The notes: a model not told the origin generated them from the sequence alone. A DNA stretch of 64,000 nucleotides from Siphonodentalium dalli (GCA_032622095.1 CP136062.1:54169849-54233848), one strand, 5' to 3'; positions 10,491 through 21,955 are shown, counted from the first letter of the stretch. Program-made: numbers and translations.

Positions 10491-11854
10491 ATATATCACA
10501 TGAAACCCCTATTATATCATTAGAAAGGCCATTACACAGTTCCTTATCTCTCGCTATAGTGACAAATATGCGCATATATATACGTGTTCCCGCTGACTTG
10601 GCATCGCGCCAACAAAATGGCTTTACATTGACTCAGGCGGATTAATACTATTTCGGAAAGCCGCACATGCGAACAACACCAGACAATGAACAACGATTGA
10701 TTTATTAATTATTAACTGTCGTCTACGGTTGATTTTGATTTATTAAAAAGGTATAATGCTCTACTGTTTTTCTTGTGATATACAAGATCTTCAACTAGCT
10801 GTTATATTTATGAAACTCGTCTACGACTCGTTGTAAATCAAATTTCTCAAACTCGTTTCATAAAATCTTATATCCCAACATAACTCATTGAAGATCCTCT
10901 ATATATCACACTAGCCGATGAGCCCGACGTTGTCTGGGCTATTCAAAACCAGCCCGACGTTGTCCGGGCTATTCAAAAACCAAATTTCAAGTAGATAGCT
11001 CTACCCGTTTCCGAGATCAGGTCTGCGCATGCGCGAAGCTGGCGTCGCACGAGCTCGGCGACCCGATGAAATTCGTATCCGGGGCAAGATACATTCACAT
11101 ACCAAATTTCAAGTCGATAGCTCCACCCGTTTCGTCTGCGCATGCGCGAAGCTGGCGTCGCACGGGCTCGCCAATACGACAACGTCGACCGCCTGGTCAA
11201 ACTACACACACGTACCAAGTTTCGTCCCGATCGGTCAAGAATCGTAGATTTGTATACATGACATACAGACAGACATACAGACAGACAGACAGAGGTCTTC
11301 AAAATATATATGAGATGACACCCCTAGTATATCATTACAAAGCCATTACATATTTTCTTATCTATCACTAGTTTCATATCAATAGATATCGCGCCAACAA
11401 AATGACCGCACATTTTACACTGATTCAGGCGGATTAATACTATTTTGAAAAGGCGCACATGACAACAACATCAGACCATGCAAAATGATTTCCTTGTTCA
11501 TTTTTAACGAAAAGAGACACAAAGAGAGGCAAATCAGGTGACTATATTTTCCGTCGCCAGCCCCAGAGCGCGCAATACTGTCGTATACAGTTGTGAAGCG
11601 TCTCGGCCAACGCTGTAAATGTATGCATTTTACAGCTTCTTTTAAGGATTTTGATTTGTTAAAAAAACATAAAGCTCTAGTTTTTTCATGTGATATACAA
11701 GTTCTTCAACTCGTTATGTTGGGGTATAAGATTTAAAAAAAAGTTCGTTTCATACATTTGACTCACAACTTGACTACGACTCGTTGATATTCAAATTTAT
11801 CAAACTCGTTTCATAAAATATGATATCCCAACATTACTCGTTGGAGATCCTCTA
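10491..11854 (+). repeat. Tandem duplication, two units, second interrupted by a Helitron-like element
   Basis: Unit 1 starts ATATATCACATGAAACCCCT (10491) and ends with GATCCTCT near 10898. Unit 2 starts with the same ATATATCACA (10901-10910), is interrupted by the insertion at 10911-11315, then resumes TGACACCCCTAGTATATC (11316 on). Both units share the words GCGCCAACAAAATG, CAGGCGGATTAATACTATTT, GATATACAAG and CAAACTCGTTTCATAAAAT. Unit 2 also carries about 140 bp absent from unit 1. Short open frames on both strands are repeat translations. Confidence 0.8.
10911..11315 (-). mobile_element. Helitron-like element inserted between A and T
   Basis: Read on the minus strand it starts TCTCATATATATTTTGAAGA, has a (CTGT)n microsatellite, two core units related to those at 6.9-7.5 kb, two GCCCGGACAACGTCGGGC-type hairpins, and ends CTAG (10911-10914). 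On the + strand the flanks are A (10910) and T (11316) with no duplication, as expected for Helitron insertion into AT. The undisturbed sequence of the neighbouring tandem unit shows the site before insertion. Confidence 0.85.
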
Positions 11855-12058
11855 AATGGCTAATCGGTTCAGAATTTATCTTGTCCAAACGTTTGAAAAT
11901 ATAGAGATGATGCCATTATATTGATGGCGGGTTTGTTTTAATCCATAGCGACTTGTGAATTACGTCACAATATCAAGTGGTCGAAGTTAAACAATACACG
12001 TTTTGTTGAATAAATGTGTCATTTGTAACCATCTTGTAATGTTACATGCAATTTACAG

Positions 12059-12151
12059 GTTGTAATACCCCTCTCCAGATAAATGATGTTACATCAAAAC
12101 CAGTGCTGTATACATCGACCAATGAGACACTATCGACGGGCGACGACACAG
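12059..12151 (+). CDS. F5/8 type C (discoidin-like) domain exon, N-terminal part
   Basis: A 93-bp internal exon between TTTACAG (acceptor ending at 12058) and GTAAGG (donor from 12152), phase 1 at both ends. It encodes a peptide starting GCNTPLQINDV and ending ETLSTGDDT. The leading cysteine followed by a PL word matches the canonical start of F5/8C domains, which bind cell-surface glycans or phospholipids in secreted or membrane proteins. The split codon G+AT with the next exon gives aspartate and keeps the frame. The protein is not identified. Before the acceptor only intron-like DNA is seen. Confidence 0.6.
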
Positions 12152-12374
12152 GTAAGGGAGATAGAGTTCGAGATATTTTCGTGGCACGTGGTTGTGATCT
12201 CCATATAGTTACAGGAGGAGAATCAATATATCTATAAGATTTATGGAGGCACGGACTCGGTATGAGTGTTTATTGTTTCAAATGGGCTTGCTTCAGTGAG
12301 CGTGAACAAATTCCCAGTTCTTATCGAAACGGTCATTTAGCGATCAGAATGGTACACTGAGATCTAAATATATA

Positions 12375-12600
12375 GAGTTATTCCCCTTCCATTTAAAATA
12401 ATAGACTTTGTTCAGAAACTTGAGCTCAGAACTGACGTCGGTAACTCAACAAAACAACACTTCACAGTTTATTACATCGGATAAGTTGACAATACAATGT
12501 TTTGGAGCTTCCTCTTTCAACTGGTATATGCTATGGCATATATTTTATATAATGTGATCAGGGGGTTTGAAAATTAAGTAGGCCTTTAAATAAGACCGCA
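12375..12600 (+). repeat. Dispersed repeat, copy 2 (partner at 70-310)
   Basis: Shares ordered words with 70-310 in direct orientation, including GTTATTCCCCTTCC at the start and GTAGGCCTTTAA at the end. Divergence is substantial. It lies within the discoidin intron. Confidence 0.6.
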
Positions 12601-12975
12601 ACTCGTGCGTAATAATTCACACTCTGTGTTATGCGGAGGATATCAAGTAACTATTCTACGATTGGCCAAAATCTCACGCCACATGCACGCCGACGAATGG
12701 TGTCAGGGCCAGGAACCTACGTCACCAATTAAGTCTCTAACCCAAAGCGGCTTGGATTTTTAAATGTGTTTTAAACTGACTGGAAAATTTACATAAAAAT
12801 AGGAATCGACTGTGCCGATTTGTACACCAAACACTGCGAAACACACCTCAACTATTTAATAAATGTTCGTAAAATTCACCCCTTTCATTCCTAATTAGAA
12901 TAACTCATGCAACAGATATGTAGCGCAACCATGCACGATTTCTATGACCAGTGGTAGCAGCTATCGAAACGTTTG

Positions 12976-13130
12976 TATATTACATTAGTGACGTAGGTTC
13001 CTGAAAGTCTGAAGCGATGGTTTAGAGATTGCATTATTGTCGTAGTTTCCTGAACGTCTGAAACAATGGTTTAGAGATTTCATTAGTGACATAGGTTCCT
13101 GAACGTCTGAATCGACGGATTAGATATTAC
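12976..13130 (+). repeat. About 51-bp tandem repeat, three units
   Basis: The units share CATTAGTGACGTAGGTTCCT, GAACGTCTGAA and GGTTTAGAGATT, with point differences. The array is intronic if the discoidin gene model holds. Confidence 0.75.
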
Positions 13131-13288
13131 AATATTTACATATAGGTTCATGGCCCCGAGTGTGGTCTGATATTCCTTGACGGAGAAATAAGACGTTTTC
13201 AATCTATAAACCTACATATTGATTCTGTTACGTCTAAATTCAGTTTCGTTCAGTGACAGATTCCCCTCAAGTTTTTTTGTTAATACAG

Positions 13289-13485
13289 ATGACGGTTATC
13301 AGTGGTGTGCCCACGATCAGAGCCATCGCCCGTTATGGTTGGAAGTCGATTTTGCGGTACCGGTGGGCATTCATAAAATCGCAATACTAGCAGCCGACGG
13401 AAGGTTTACAGAGAAATTCGCTCTGTATTATATTCCCATAGACGGCCAAGTCTTCGTCCATTACGGCTATCCAGGCAGCAAACAG
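13289..13485 (+). CDS. F5/8 type C (discoidin-like) domain exon, central part
   Basis: A 197-bp exon preceded by a pyrimidine-rich acceptor ending AATACAG (13288) and followed by AACAG|GTGAGC (donor at 13486), phase 1 in and phase 0 out. The peptide contains DGYQWCAHDQ, then WLEVDFAVPVGIHKIAILA, then FTEKFALYYIPIDGQVFVHY. These match the order of F5/8C core motifs: a WC/WLQVDLG strand, an I-x-x-I strand, then the YK-x-x-YS-x-DG-x-x-W-x-x-Y hairpin. Together with 12059-12151 it gives roughly 97 of the usual 150 residues. The C-terminal third is not seen; a 2.8-kb Helitron-like element begins 235 bp downstream. Confidence 0.7.
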
Positions 13486-13719
13486 GTGAGCACAACAATA
13501 TAGACCAACGTCAATATCTGTAATTAATTTAGGTCCGTTGGCAGTGTAGACCTGTCAATATAAGACATCTGAAAGTTTTGACAAATGCGGGTGATAAAAG
13601 TGGTTGTCACAAGTCGTGTTGGTCCTCGGAAACGACGGACAGAACTTTCTTTTTTCATCATGCTTCGATAATTTGTTCGAAAATGGTGGCAAGATATCTC
13701 ACATCGTTTTTATCATATA

Positions 13720-16500
13720 CTAGCAGGGTTACCCGGCGTTGGCCAGGTTAATGTATGCTGTGGATATTTGTTGGGAATAGAGAATGCTCTTGCTTAAAGT
13801 GTTATACGTTTTCTCATAAATTGTATATTCAAATAGCGTCACAAAACATGATTATTACAGTCATGGAATATAAGTAGTGGCTCACCTTGTCAATTGTCAT
13901 TCTGTTTATCGCAATTAATCCGTTCCACCAATAATGAAGTATTTATTTATTTACAACTGCGTATACATTAGACGTTATAATATGATACATGAACATCATC
14001 AACACATTAGTTCGATAAAAGGTGATAATTGGGTTTTACATATTGAGATGTATCAATCAATCTAGTGGGTTGGACTAAGATCTCGAGGACACCTGGCTAT
14101 CATATCTCCATGAAGATACAGAAGTTTCAAAGAAATTTCCAGGTGCTCCTCTGTTCATGGTGCCATATATTGGCTAAATATTCTTAGTTTAAACGAAATG
14201 TTGCTGCGCAAATATATCAGCTACATGTGCCAGGCACAGAGCGAGATTTTGAGTTGTTTATGTCAGTCTATGTTCTAAAACCCTTGTCAGATGTCAGTAT
14301 TGGTAGGATCCTGAAAAGTCCTGTGCTACTAACTGCATTTTCTTGTATATCAGAGGAAACTATATTTGACTGCACACTGTGACCACTATTTTTTAACAGG
14401 CCTTCCATATCTCTTGACAAATTGTAACTTTTTGTGGAAACTGTATTGAATGGAACAGTCTAAATTTTGTTGTTATATATATGCAATCCCGTGACGGTTC
14501 GAGGTCTCTCAGTTTGCACGAATATATGTATCTCTTCAATAGAATGATAAATATACGCTTAATGCTTCTTCTAGTTATCTCTTTTTGCTAGCTCATTGTT
14601 TGAATGCCTTGATTGCCATTCCCATATAAATATGACTGTTGAGAAGATATAATTGTTCAAGTGACTTATGTAGGTCACCATATGTCGGGATTGTGAAATG
14701 TGAACGCCCTACTACTTAAAATGATATGGAGATGGCCTGGTGACTGTATATAACTTATATGTGGATATCGGCGAATAGCAACCTTATCACTGATAGTGCA
14801 TATCCGCTCGCCATCCGTGACGCAAACGACACCAAATGTGATTTAATTCATGGTATATCATTAGAGAAAAACGTGTATGAATTTGGTGGAATTTGGTTTA
14901 TTAAATCAATTGTTGATGCAACGCTGACTCGAACAACGCCATATTGCGAAGGTGATTATGTATTCGTTTGGTGGAAATCAGCGACAAAACTATTTCACCA
15001 TATTTTTTTAATTTCCCCTCCCACCAACAGCGTCATTTTAGAAAATTTTAACCCGCACCATTATCTTCCTTGTAAAAAGTTACCCATCTTAGAACGCCTT
15101 GGTGCCATCTCGATTGTACCGCGTGAAGTTATATATAGAACGCACACAGAGAGACACAAAGACAGACAGACATCACGATTTTATTTCTTGTATCATTTGA
15201 GAAGAACGTGTCTGAATTTGATGGTAATTGGTACTAAAAATATTTTGTATCAGTTTTGGTGACCCTCCCGTCCCTATTTCGGACTCAAGCTGCGCACACT
15301 AAGACTCATTAGAGATTAGAGATGCATATATATGCAATTGGTGAAAATTGGTGAGTATACAAATTCGTATCAAATTTAAGGTCCCCATATCTCTCACCCA
15401 TAGGCACCAATTTGGTGTATCTAAACCACACGATAAGATTCATCGTATCACGGAGAAGAATATGTATCAATCTGGTGGAAATCGGCACTAAACATATAGA
15501 TATAATTTTTTGTGTCCCTCTCATCTCTATACACCACTGACTCGAATGACCCATATGTGACATCCTTAGACCACACGATTACACTCCTGATATCATGGAG
15601 ATGATTGTTTATAAGTTTGGTGATAATCGGCGACTAAACAATTTTTGTTATCAAATTTGGTGCCAATCCCTCCCCTCTCCATCTCTCACCCAAACAGCAC
15701 CACTATGGCGCCTTTAAATCACGATTAGATTCCTCGTATCATGGATAAGAACGTGTATCAATTTGGTGGAAATTGGCGCTAAAAAAATTGTGCATCAATT
15801 TTGGTGCCCCTGTCCCTTTCAATGCAACCCTGACTCGAATGAGGCCACATTTGACAGATAACAGCCACACCATTAGACTCCTCATACCATGGGGATGATT
15901 TTGTATAAGTGTGGTGGCAATCGGCGACTTATTATCAAATTTAGTGCCCACCCCTCCCAATCTCTCAACCAAAAACAACAATTTGGCGTTGTTAAATCGC
16001 ACAATTAGATTCCTTGTATCATGAAAAAGAATATATATCAATTTGGTGGAAATCGGCGCTAAAATTAGTTTTATCAATTTTGGTGCCCCTCTCCCCTTCC
16101 GTTCATCCCTGACTCAAACGACGCCACGTTTGACATATTTAAACCACACCGTTGTATTCTTCATATCATGGGGATGATTATATGTAAGTTTCGTGGCAAT
16201 CGGCGACAGAAAAAACATTCTGCCCCCCCCCCCCTTCCGGGCACCCCTGACGCGAACGGCGCGACTTTTGTCATATTTAAACCACGCCATTAAGTTCCTC
16301 ATATTATGGGGATGATTATATATAAGTTTGGTGGCAATCGGCGACAAATATTTGTTCTGCCCCTCCCCTTTTCTGCCCCTGACAACAACGGCGTCACTTT
16401 AGAAAATTCTAACCCCGACCATTATCTTTCTCGTAAAAAGCTACTCCTAGTAGACCCCTTTGGCATCATCTAGATGGTCCCCTGTGAATTTATATAGAAC

Positions 16501-16535
<35 letters not shown>

Positions 16536-16549
16536 TTCGCAAATATAGA
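13720..16549 (-). mobile_element. Helitron-like element, reverse orientation, with core repeats
   Basis: The + strand left end A|CTAG (13720-13723) is followed by a GTTACCCGGCGTTGGCCAGGT hairpin region. Read on the minus strand this is a hairpin followed by CTAG, the Helitron 3' end. The right end has (CAGA)n (16500-16533) and an AAATATAGATATAGA|T border, a degenerate form of the TC-start 5' end; the exact right end could be 16549 or 16555. Two copies of the 5'-proximal segment (about 15000-15180 and 16360-16510) indicate internal duplication. The 167-codon frame at 14759-15262 and shorter frames are core-repeat translations. Nothing autonomous is encoded. Confidence 0.6.
15300..16440 (-). 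repeat. Core tandem repeats of the Helitron-like element
   Basis: At least seven diverged units of about 140-160 bp carry TGGTGGAAATCGGCGCTAAA or TGGTGGCAATCGGCGAC words, GGTGCCCCTCCCC-like stretches and AACCACACGATTAGATTCCT-like stretches. Two alternating subtypes are visible, one with AAGAACGTGTATCAATTTGG and one with GGGGATGATTATATATAAGT. Confidence 0.8.
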
Positions 16550-16689
16550 TATAGATATATATTTATTATCCATCCCTTAACTAACACTATTTCTGATTGG
16601 GCAAAAGCCGTCACATGATAATCCGGGTAAAAAGTCATATTGGACTCCCGAAAGTCATATTTATGGAATACTGTTAGGGCCAACTCGCA

Positions 16690-17060
16690 ACGGGGCGGGG
16701 AATATGAAATCCGCCAGTCGCGGAAACCGCCGAAAGCGACAAAACATCTGGCTGCGCACACAGATCACCACGCGAGGGAACCGCGGGAACCGCCGAAAGC
16801 GACAAAACACCTGTTGCACACACAGATCACCACGCGAGGGAACCGCCGAAACCGCCGAAAGCGACAAAATCAAACGAAATCTCGTTTCATTATTTCGCTT
16901 TCGGCGGTTCTGTCTTTTGATTTTCTCGCCTCGATGAAAGCGCCGAAAGCGAAATAATCAAACGAGATTTCGTGGCGAGGGAACCGCGATAAGCGAAATA
17001 ATCAAACGAGATTTCGTTTCATTTTGGCGGTTTCGGCGGTTTCGTCGCGACACCCGGAAC
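16690..17060. repeat. CpG- and GC-rich repeat with inverted halves
   Basis: Direct units begin CGAAAGCGACAAAACA at about 16731, 16794 and 16856 (periods 63 and 62 bp) and contain CACGCGAGGGAACCGC. The second half carries inverted AACCGCC/GGCGGTT and CGAAATCTCGTTT words. The block is rich in CpG against an AT-rich surrounding. Small open frames on both strands come from the repeat. The class is unknown; a foldback or MITE-like element is possible. Confidence 0.75.
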
Positions 17061-17400
17061 ATGCCGGTAAACCGACCAGTTTAGCGAATGAAGATGCAAC
17101 GCAGTAGCACCTGAAAGAAAAACATAGCATATGAAATCACGGCTTATAAACGGTGTCTCGTATTAAAACGAATGGGAATATCATACTAGTAAATACATCA
17201 AATCGATATAAAACATGCAGTTTCTAGAAATATGCGTACGTCTACGAATAAGCTGGCACTTTCCCCTCAATGAGATAAGTAGACTTTAGTGTAATTTTAA
17301 CTTTCTAAATACAGGAACCCCAAAGGGACGTATATAAAGTTACCCCTTGCGATAAGTGGGTAGACTGTATGTCTATAAACGGGGGGCGAGGGTGCTTGCC

Positions 17401-17757
17401 CATATGGGGCGCCATTCCTGCAAATATTCGTTTTCGGAGATATCTCCTCGTAATTCGGAGATATCTCCTCCTTTTCGTGGAGATATCTCCTTGGAATTGC
17501 AATTCCTAGCAGATATCTGCTTGGACTATGGTCCATTATGGAGATATCTCCTTGGATTCAAGGAGATATCTGCTTGGATTATGGAGATATCTCCTTGGAT
17601 CCAAGGAGATATCTCCTCGCAACTACGAGATCTCCATATTCCAAGCAGATATCTCCTTGAAACCGAGGAGATATCTCCATATGTGCGAGCAGATATCTGC
17701 TTGGACCCAAGGAGATATCTCCGAAAACGAATATTTGCAGGGATGGCGCCCCATATG
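17401..17757. repeat. Foldback element made of phased GGAGATATCTCC palindromes
   Basis: Inverted ends (left from 17407, GGGCGCCATTCCTGCAAATA; right complementary, to 17751) continue to TTTTC/GAAAA and are bordered by CATATG on each side. Between them lie twelve 12-bp sites of the form GGAGATATCTCC or the variants GCAGATATCTGC, GGAGATATCTGC and GCAGATATCTCC. They start at 17436, 17457, 17479, 17509, 17540, 17562, 17583, 17605, 17645, 17667, 17689 and 17711. Most steps are 21-22 bp, two are 30-31 and one is 40. Spacers such as TTGGATCCAA are themselves palindromic. Frames on both strands (up to 153 codons) are artefacts of the repeat. Confidence 0.9.
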
Positions 17758-17759
17758 CC

Positions 17760-18950
17760 CATGTATGAATTCAAGGGCCCGCTATTCAATTTTGGCAACG
17801 ATGTTCAGGAAGGGTGAGAAAATATGGTCGAATACGCTGATGATCATTCACATGAATCAGTAATAATTAATGAGTGGGTGTCATCCCTTAATTACCCCTG
17901 GATCTTGAATACAAGATAGAATAGAACTGCGAATACTATACGTACCATGCAGTTAAGAAACTATATACATGTAGTATAGAATACTATTCGATAGTTATCT
18001 CATACTAATATCACAATTTTCACAAGTACCACTTAACAGAGGGGTATTACTATACCGGTATATGAATTCCGCGTACATCTTGAAATTGGCCTGAAAATAG
18101 GGGAGTGATTCCCTCATTAACGGTCGTTGCAAATTATTGGGGACATACGTTAATTGCGATACCTGTAAATAACGATTTCGTGGTTTCCATTATTTGGTAT
18201 GGGAAACCGAAATATTTGTTAGCAGGCCTTTCGATCCTCATAATCTCATTGTTTTATTTCATATATAATGGGCTTATATTTGTGAGTATATATTGACTGG
18301 AATTTTGCATTACTTGTGCTTTTACTTGCGTTTCGAACGTTGGTTACAATATATCGCAATTTCAATATCGTATATACTGAACACGAGCTCTTTGTTGTTG
18401 CCGCACAGGGTGTGTGCGTGGAAATCTGAGCGACAGCATCATCTACCACAATCGAATCAAGCAATAATAAATAATTATGGTTGAGTTTATATATATTCTT
18501 GGAGCCTCTCAGGTTTCCTTATTCATATACAGGGCCCATATTTAGAGGACACTATATTAGAGTTCCTTGTTGAATATTAAAGCATATAGTTTCTCATCTC
18601 TAAAATACTTGTGAATGAATATACCACATATGTGGCGTGATCATAATTGACGAATAATCTATTATAGGATCTGAAATCCAAATATCAGTGAATAGTATAT
18701 AGACCCAGGGGCAATATACATAAGCTTCTGATCGACACAAAAGCACACCAAGATGGCCATCTCAATACCTAAAGTACTATACGTCAGGAGAGTACGTCTT
18801 ATATTGATAGTACTTAATAGGGGACCTGTGGTTCAATCTACTTCGACAGAATAGGTTATATATTTACTATTCCATGGAAATGGAATGTAAATCATTTGTG
18901 TAGCCGACACATAATGTAAGATTATTGCCAGTAATCATGAAAATCTGAGA
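17760..18950. other. No recognisable feature
   Basis: AT-rich sequence without repeats shared elsewhere in the window. A hydrophobic frame at 18105-18296 has a GTGAGT word near its end but no convincing acceptor or similarity, so I do not call it. Confidence 0.5.
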
Positions 18951-18955
18951 ATTCG

Positions 18956-19482
18956 GTAGATCATGCCATGAATCTCTACTTTAGCTACGCCCATATAGAG
19001 ATCATACTCCACTAGTACACAACCTGGGAACGTTTTGATGTTGTGACAGGGAAGTTTATAACATTGAAAAGGCAGTGCAGGTAATATATTTCTTAGTTAT
19101 TACCTGTTCCTTAATAATGTAATTCGAAATTGCATGATTTAAGTATCTTAATTATTTGTGAGCGATTTGGTTTTGCTTTGCTTACAATTTTGGGAATTTA
19201 TCCCAGGTAATTAATTCACTTGTTTATAAAGTTTATTGCGATATCGGCTCACAAAAAAAGCATGTAATCTTGAGCTGGGACCACCCCCTAATTTGAAGTA
19301 GATTAAGGAACAAGTATTAACAAAGACATATATTCTATACCTTGTTTGTTCAATGTTATATTATAAAGTTCCCTGTCAGAACATCAAAAGGTTCACAAGT
19401 TTTTTGTGAACCTTTTGATGTCTGACAGGGAACTGGTGTAATATGTAGTTGGAGTAGAGATTCATGGCATGAATGATCTAAG
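18956..19482. mobile_element. Nested inverted-repeat (foldback/MITE-like) element
   Basis: The outer arms share TAGATCAT, then GCCATGAATCTCTACT (18957-18983 and inverted at 19450-19482). The inner arms share TTTTGATGTTGTGACAGGGA-type sequence followed by GTTTATAACATTGAA and TTACCTGTTCCTTAA-like words (about 19032-19125 and inverted at about 19300-19400). On the right, an extra near-perfect hairpin (19368-19435) repeats AGTTCCCTGTCAGA and CATCAAAAGGTTCACAA. No coding frame. Confidence 0.75.
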
Positions 19483-21330
19483 AGTTTGGATACTTTTTAT
19501 ATAACATTACTGTAAATTACTTCCGTTACCCAAAATGGATTTGGCTGTAGGGTCACTAGGGTGCATGTACATGTGCCATGTATTTAACTGGATGATTAAT
19601 CCCATGTATTAGTTTAAGCCTACCCATTCATCTGAACGAATGTTCAGCTAATAAGTCCTACTCATTCTGACTTCTTGTCGAATTTCCCTATATGAATGAA
19701 TGGGATTCCATAGCATTTCTCTGCTCGCCATCTGCGTATTGGATATACAGTGCTTAACCAGGTCTAGGTGAAGACCATTCAAGAACCAAAAACTTTATAG
19801 GGTCGACACCTACTCAGATAAATTCAATACAACATCAATGGCCAACCTATGTTAAACTTAACCCGTTGTCTTTGACCAGTAGTTCCCTTATGATATACAT
19901 TATGTTCAAATGTTACCAAGTGATTACTGTAAACAAAAGAATATGAATCATCCTGCACTTTTATTATCTGTTTGTTTCTGTCATCTGCTTACTTATTTCT
20001 TCAACATCCCTCCGGATGACGCCCTCCAATAGACCATTCCAATCTACATTGTAGTACTGAGCAGGATACTTCATTCAGTAAAGAAAGAGTAATTTAAACA
20101 GACATGGCTCATTCAGATTTGGAGGGAATGAAAACAAAATATTGACATATAGGCTTCATATTATGGTCTGAATGGCACTTGCCATAGTCACAGCCATTTT
20201 CAAATTTTCTCCAAAAGTCAGACATACGTTCTTTATTTCTACCATATCAGGAATAGATTAACACCGAATGCACTTTTCTGTTCCATGTTGTGCAAATGGC
20301 TTCTTTTTTTTGGGTTCCAAACACCGTGTTCACAATTGCATTTTTCATCAGTTCAATGCGTCTCTTAGGGTTACAGCATGCTCATAGAAAGGTGGTTCAG
20401 ATATTTATCAACCTGTTTCAATACCAAGAAAAAGTCAAAACCAAATAATATTATCTGTATTTTGGAGCGCAAAACGCCATGTGGCTTTGAGAATATGGAG
20501 AAAAAAATTGGTCAATTACAGACATCTCCTTATTATTTAAATTTTATTTGTTTTCATGCCGATAAAGTTTTTATTTTTGGGAAAACAGATTCATACAAGT
20601 ACAAATGAGCAAAAAATAAACAATTAACACTTTGTTCAACTAATTCCATTCACTGGAAGGGGTGGGGTCTAACGACATGCTCCTATATTTGAGCTGCTAT
20701 ACATAATGGTAGTATACAAGAGACTCTTGTAAGCTATCATCACTTATAGCCGATATATATACATGTAAGAACAGTGCTTAAAGGCTGTGTGGAGTGGGGT
20801 GGGTTTAGCAAGTCCCTGCGCCCCAAGTAATAATATCATAGTTCCAGTCATACAAATTTGAATTTTATATTATTGAATCAATCTCAACTACTTGAATTTA
20901 AATTTTAGTGTGTGTGCTCAGAGCCTTTGCATATATTACATTAATGGAACTTCAATACTATATGTTGGAAAATGTGTAACTGAAATGAAGGTGAATAAAT
21001 GATATCTGAATACACCCATATTCACCAGTATAATAACAGACTCAGTAAGAAAAACGTCTGCCATTTACAAAGTTAAATTTTAGCTGCTATATTTTATAAT
21101 ATTATTTGTATTTTGCTTTCATCCTCAAATTCTTTCATTTGTTGCAGTGTTCCTGCTGAACACCTGGCTAATGACATTTTAAACTGGTGACATTAAATAA
21201 GACATCTATTAACACAGCCTCTAATAAATAGGAACTTGTGGCAAAAGTAAATAATTTTTTCCCTAACATTTTCAAGAAACTGGGACAGAAATGTTAATAT
21301 TTTAAGAGAAATATTTATTGAAAATCTATT
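19483..21330. other. No recognisable feature
   Basis: AT-rich sequence with no repeat shared with the rest of the window, no strong splice-bounded frame and no RNA gene that I can see. A 76-codon frame at 20378-20608 lacks recognisable motifs. Confidence 0.5.
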
Positions 21331-21955
21331 TTAACAAGACAGTCAATGACTGTGGGGTCGCTCACCAGACTACAAAGACTGATAAGACTGGGACTCTGGA
21401 GACCAAAACAGTCAGCACTTTTCATAATCACTTTAAAAGAAGTAGATTTAAACAGGATATGTGGCTAGAGAGACTTCAAGTATGTAGCTTGGTGAAAATC
21501 CACCTTGAAATTGCCAACTGTACACTACTGATCACCCCCCTCCTCCAGCTCAACAAGTCCCCTCCCGACCGGGCTCCAGACTCCCAAGTCTTAGGTTGGA
21601 ATTTCACAACCGACACCTCAAACTTTCTCAATTGTTGGAAATTTCCAATCTCACAAGTGCCTTTTTCTAAAACCATTTAAACATGTTTGAAGCCCAATTA
21701 TCCATGGACCCAAAACACAATACATGTATGTCAGACCAATCAGTCAGGTGGTTCCAAGGTAGATGTTTTAATGAATTTGGTATTTCGATGATTTTATTGG
21801 ACACAAAAGTGTTAACTCCCCATAGCCTGCCATTTCTTGACAGGTTGACCTCATTTTAACAAATCTGAATCTCAGTCACTAAAGGATCCTCCTGATTCCT
21901 CCATACTATATGTATTAAAGCTAAATAGTCCAAACTCTCTTGAGAAGACATTTTA

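Larger units (their letters stand above)
12152..13288 (+). other. Intron between the two discoidin exons
   Basis: The intron starts GTAAGG and ends TTTTTTTGTTAATACAG, a good polypyrimidine tract and acceptor. It contains the second copy of the dispersed repeat (12375-12600) and a three-unit tandem of about 51 bp (12976-13130). Confidence 0.55.

Noticed and set aside
14759-15262. Longest open frame of the window (167 codons)
   Set aside because: It is built of the GGTGGAAATCGGCG core units of the reverse Helitron-like element and ends in its CAGA microsatellite; no domain, no splice support.
17356-17863. Overlapping frames of 111-153 codons on both strands
   Set aside because: They are translations of the phased GGAGATATCTCC palindromes, which read open on both strands by symmetry.
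18105-18296. Hydrophobic 63-codon frame with a GTGAGT word
   Set aside because: No usable acceptor, no partner exon and no recognisable family; a chance AT-rich frame is more likely.
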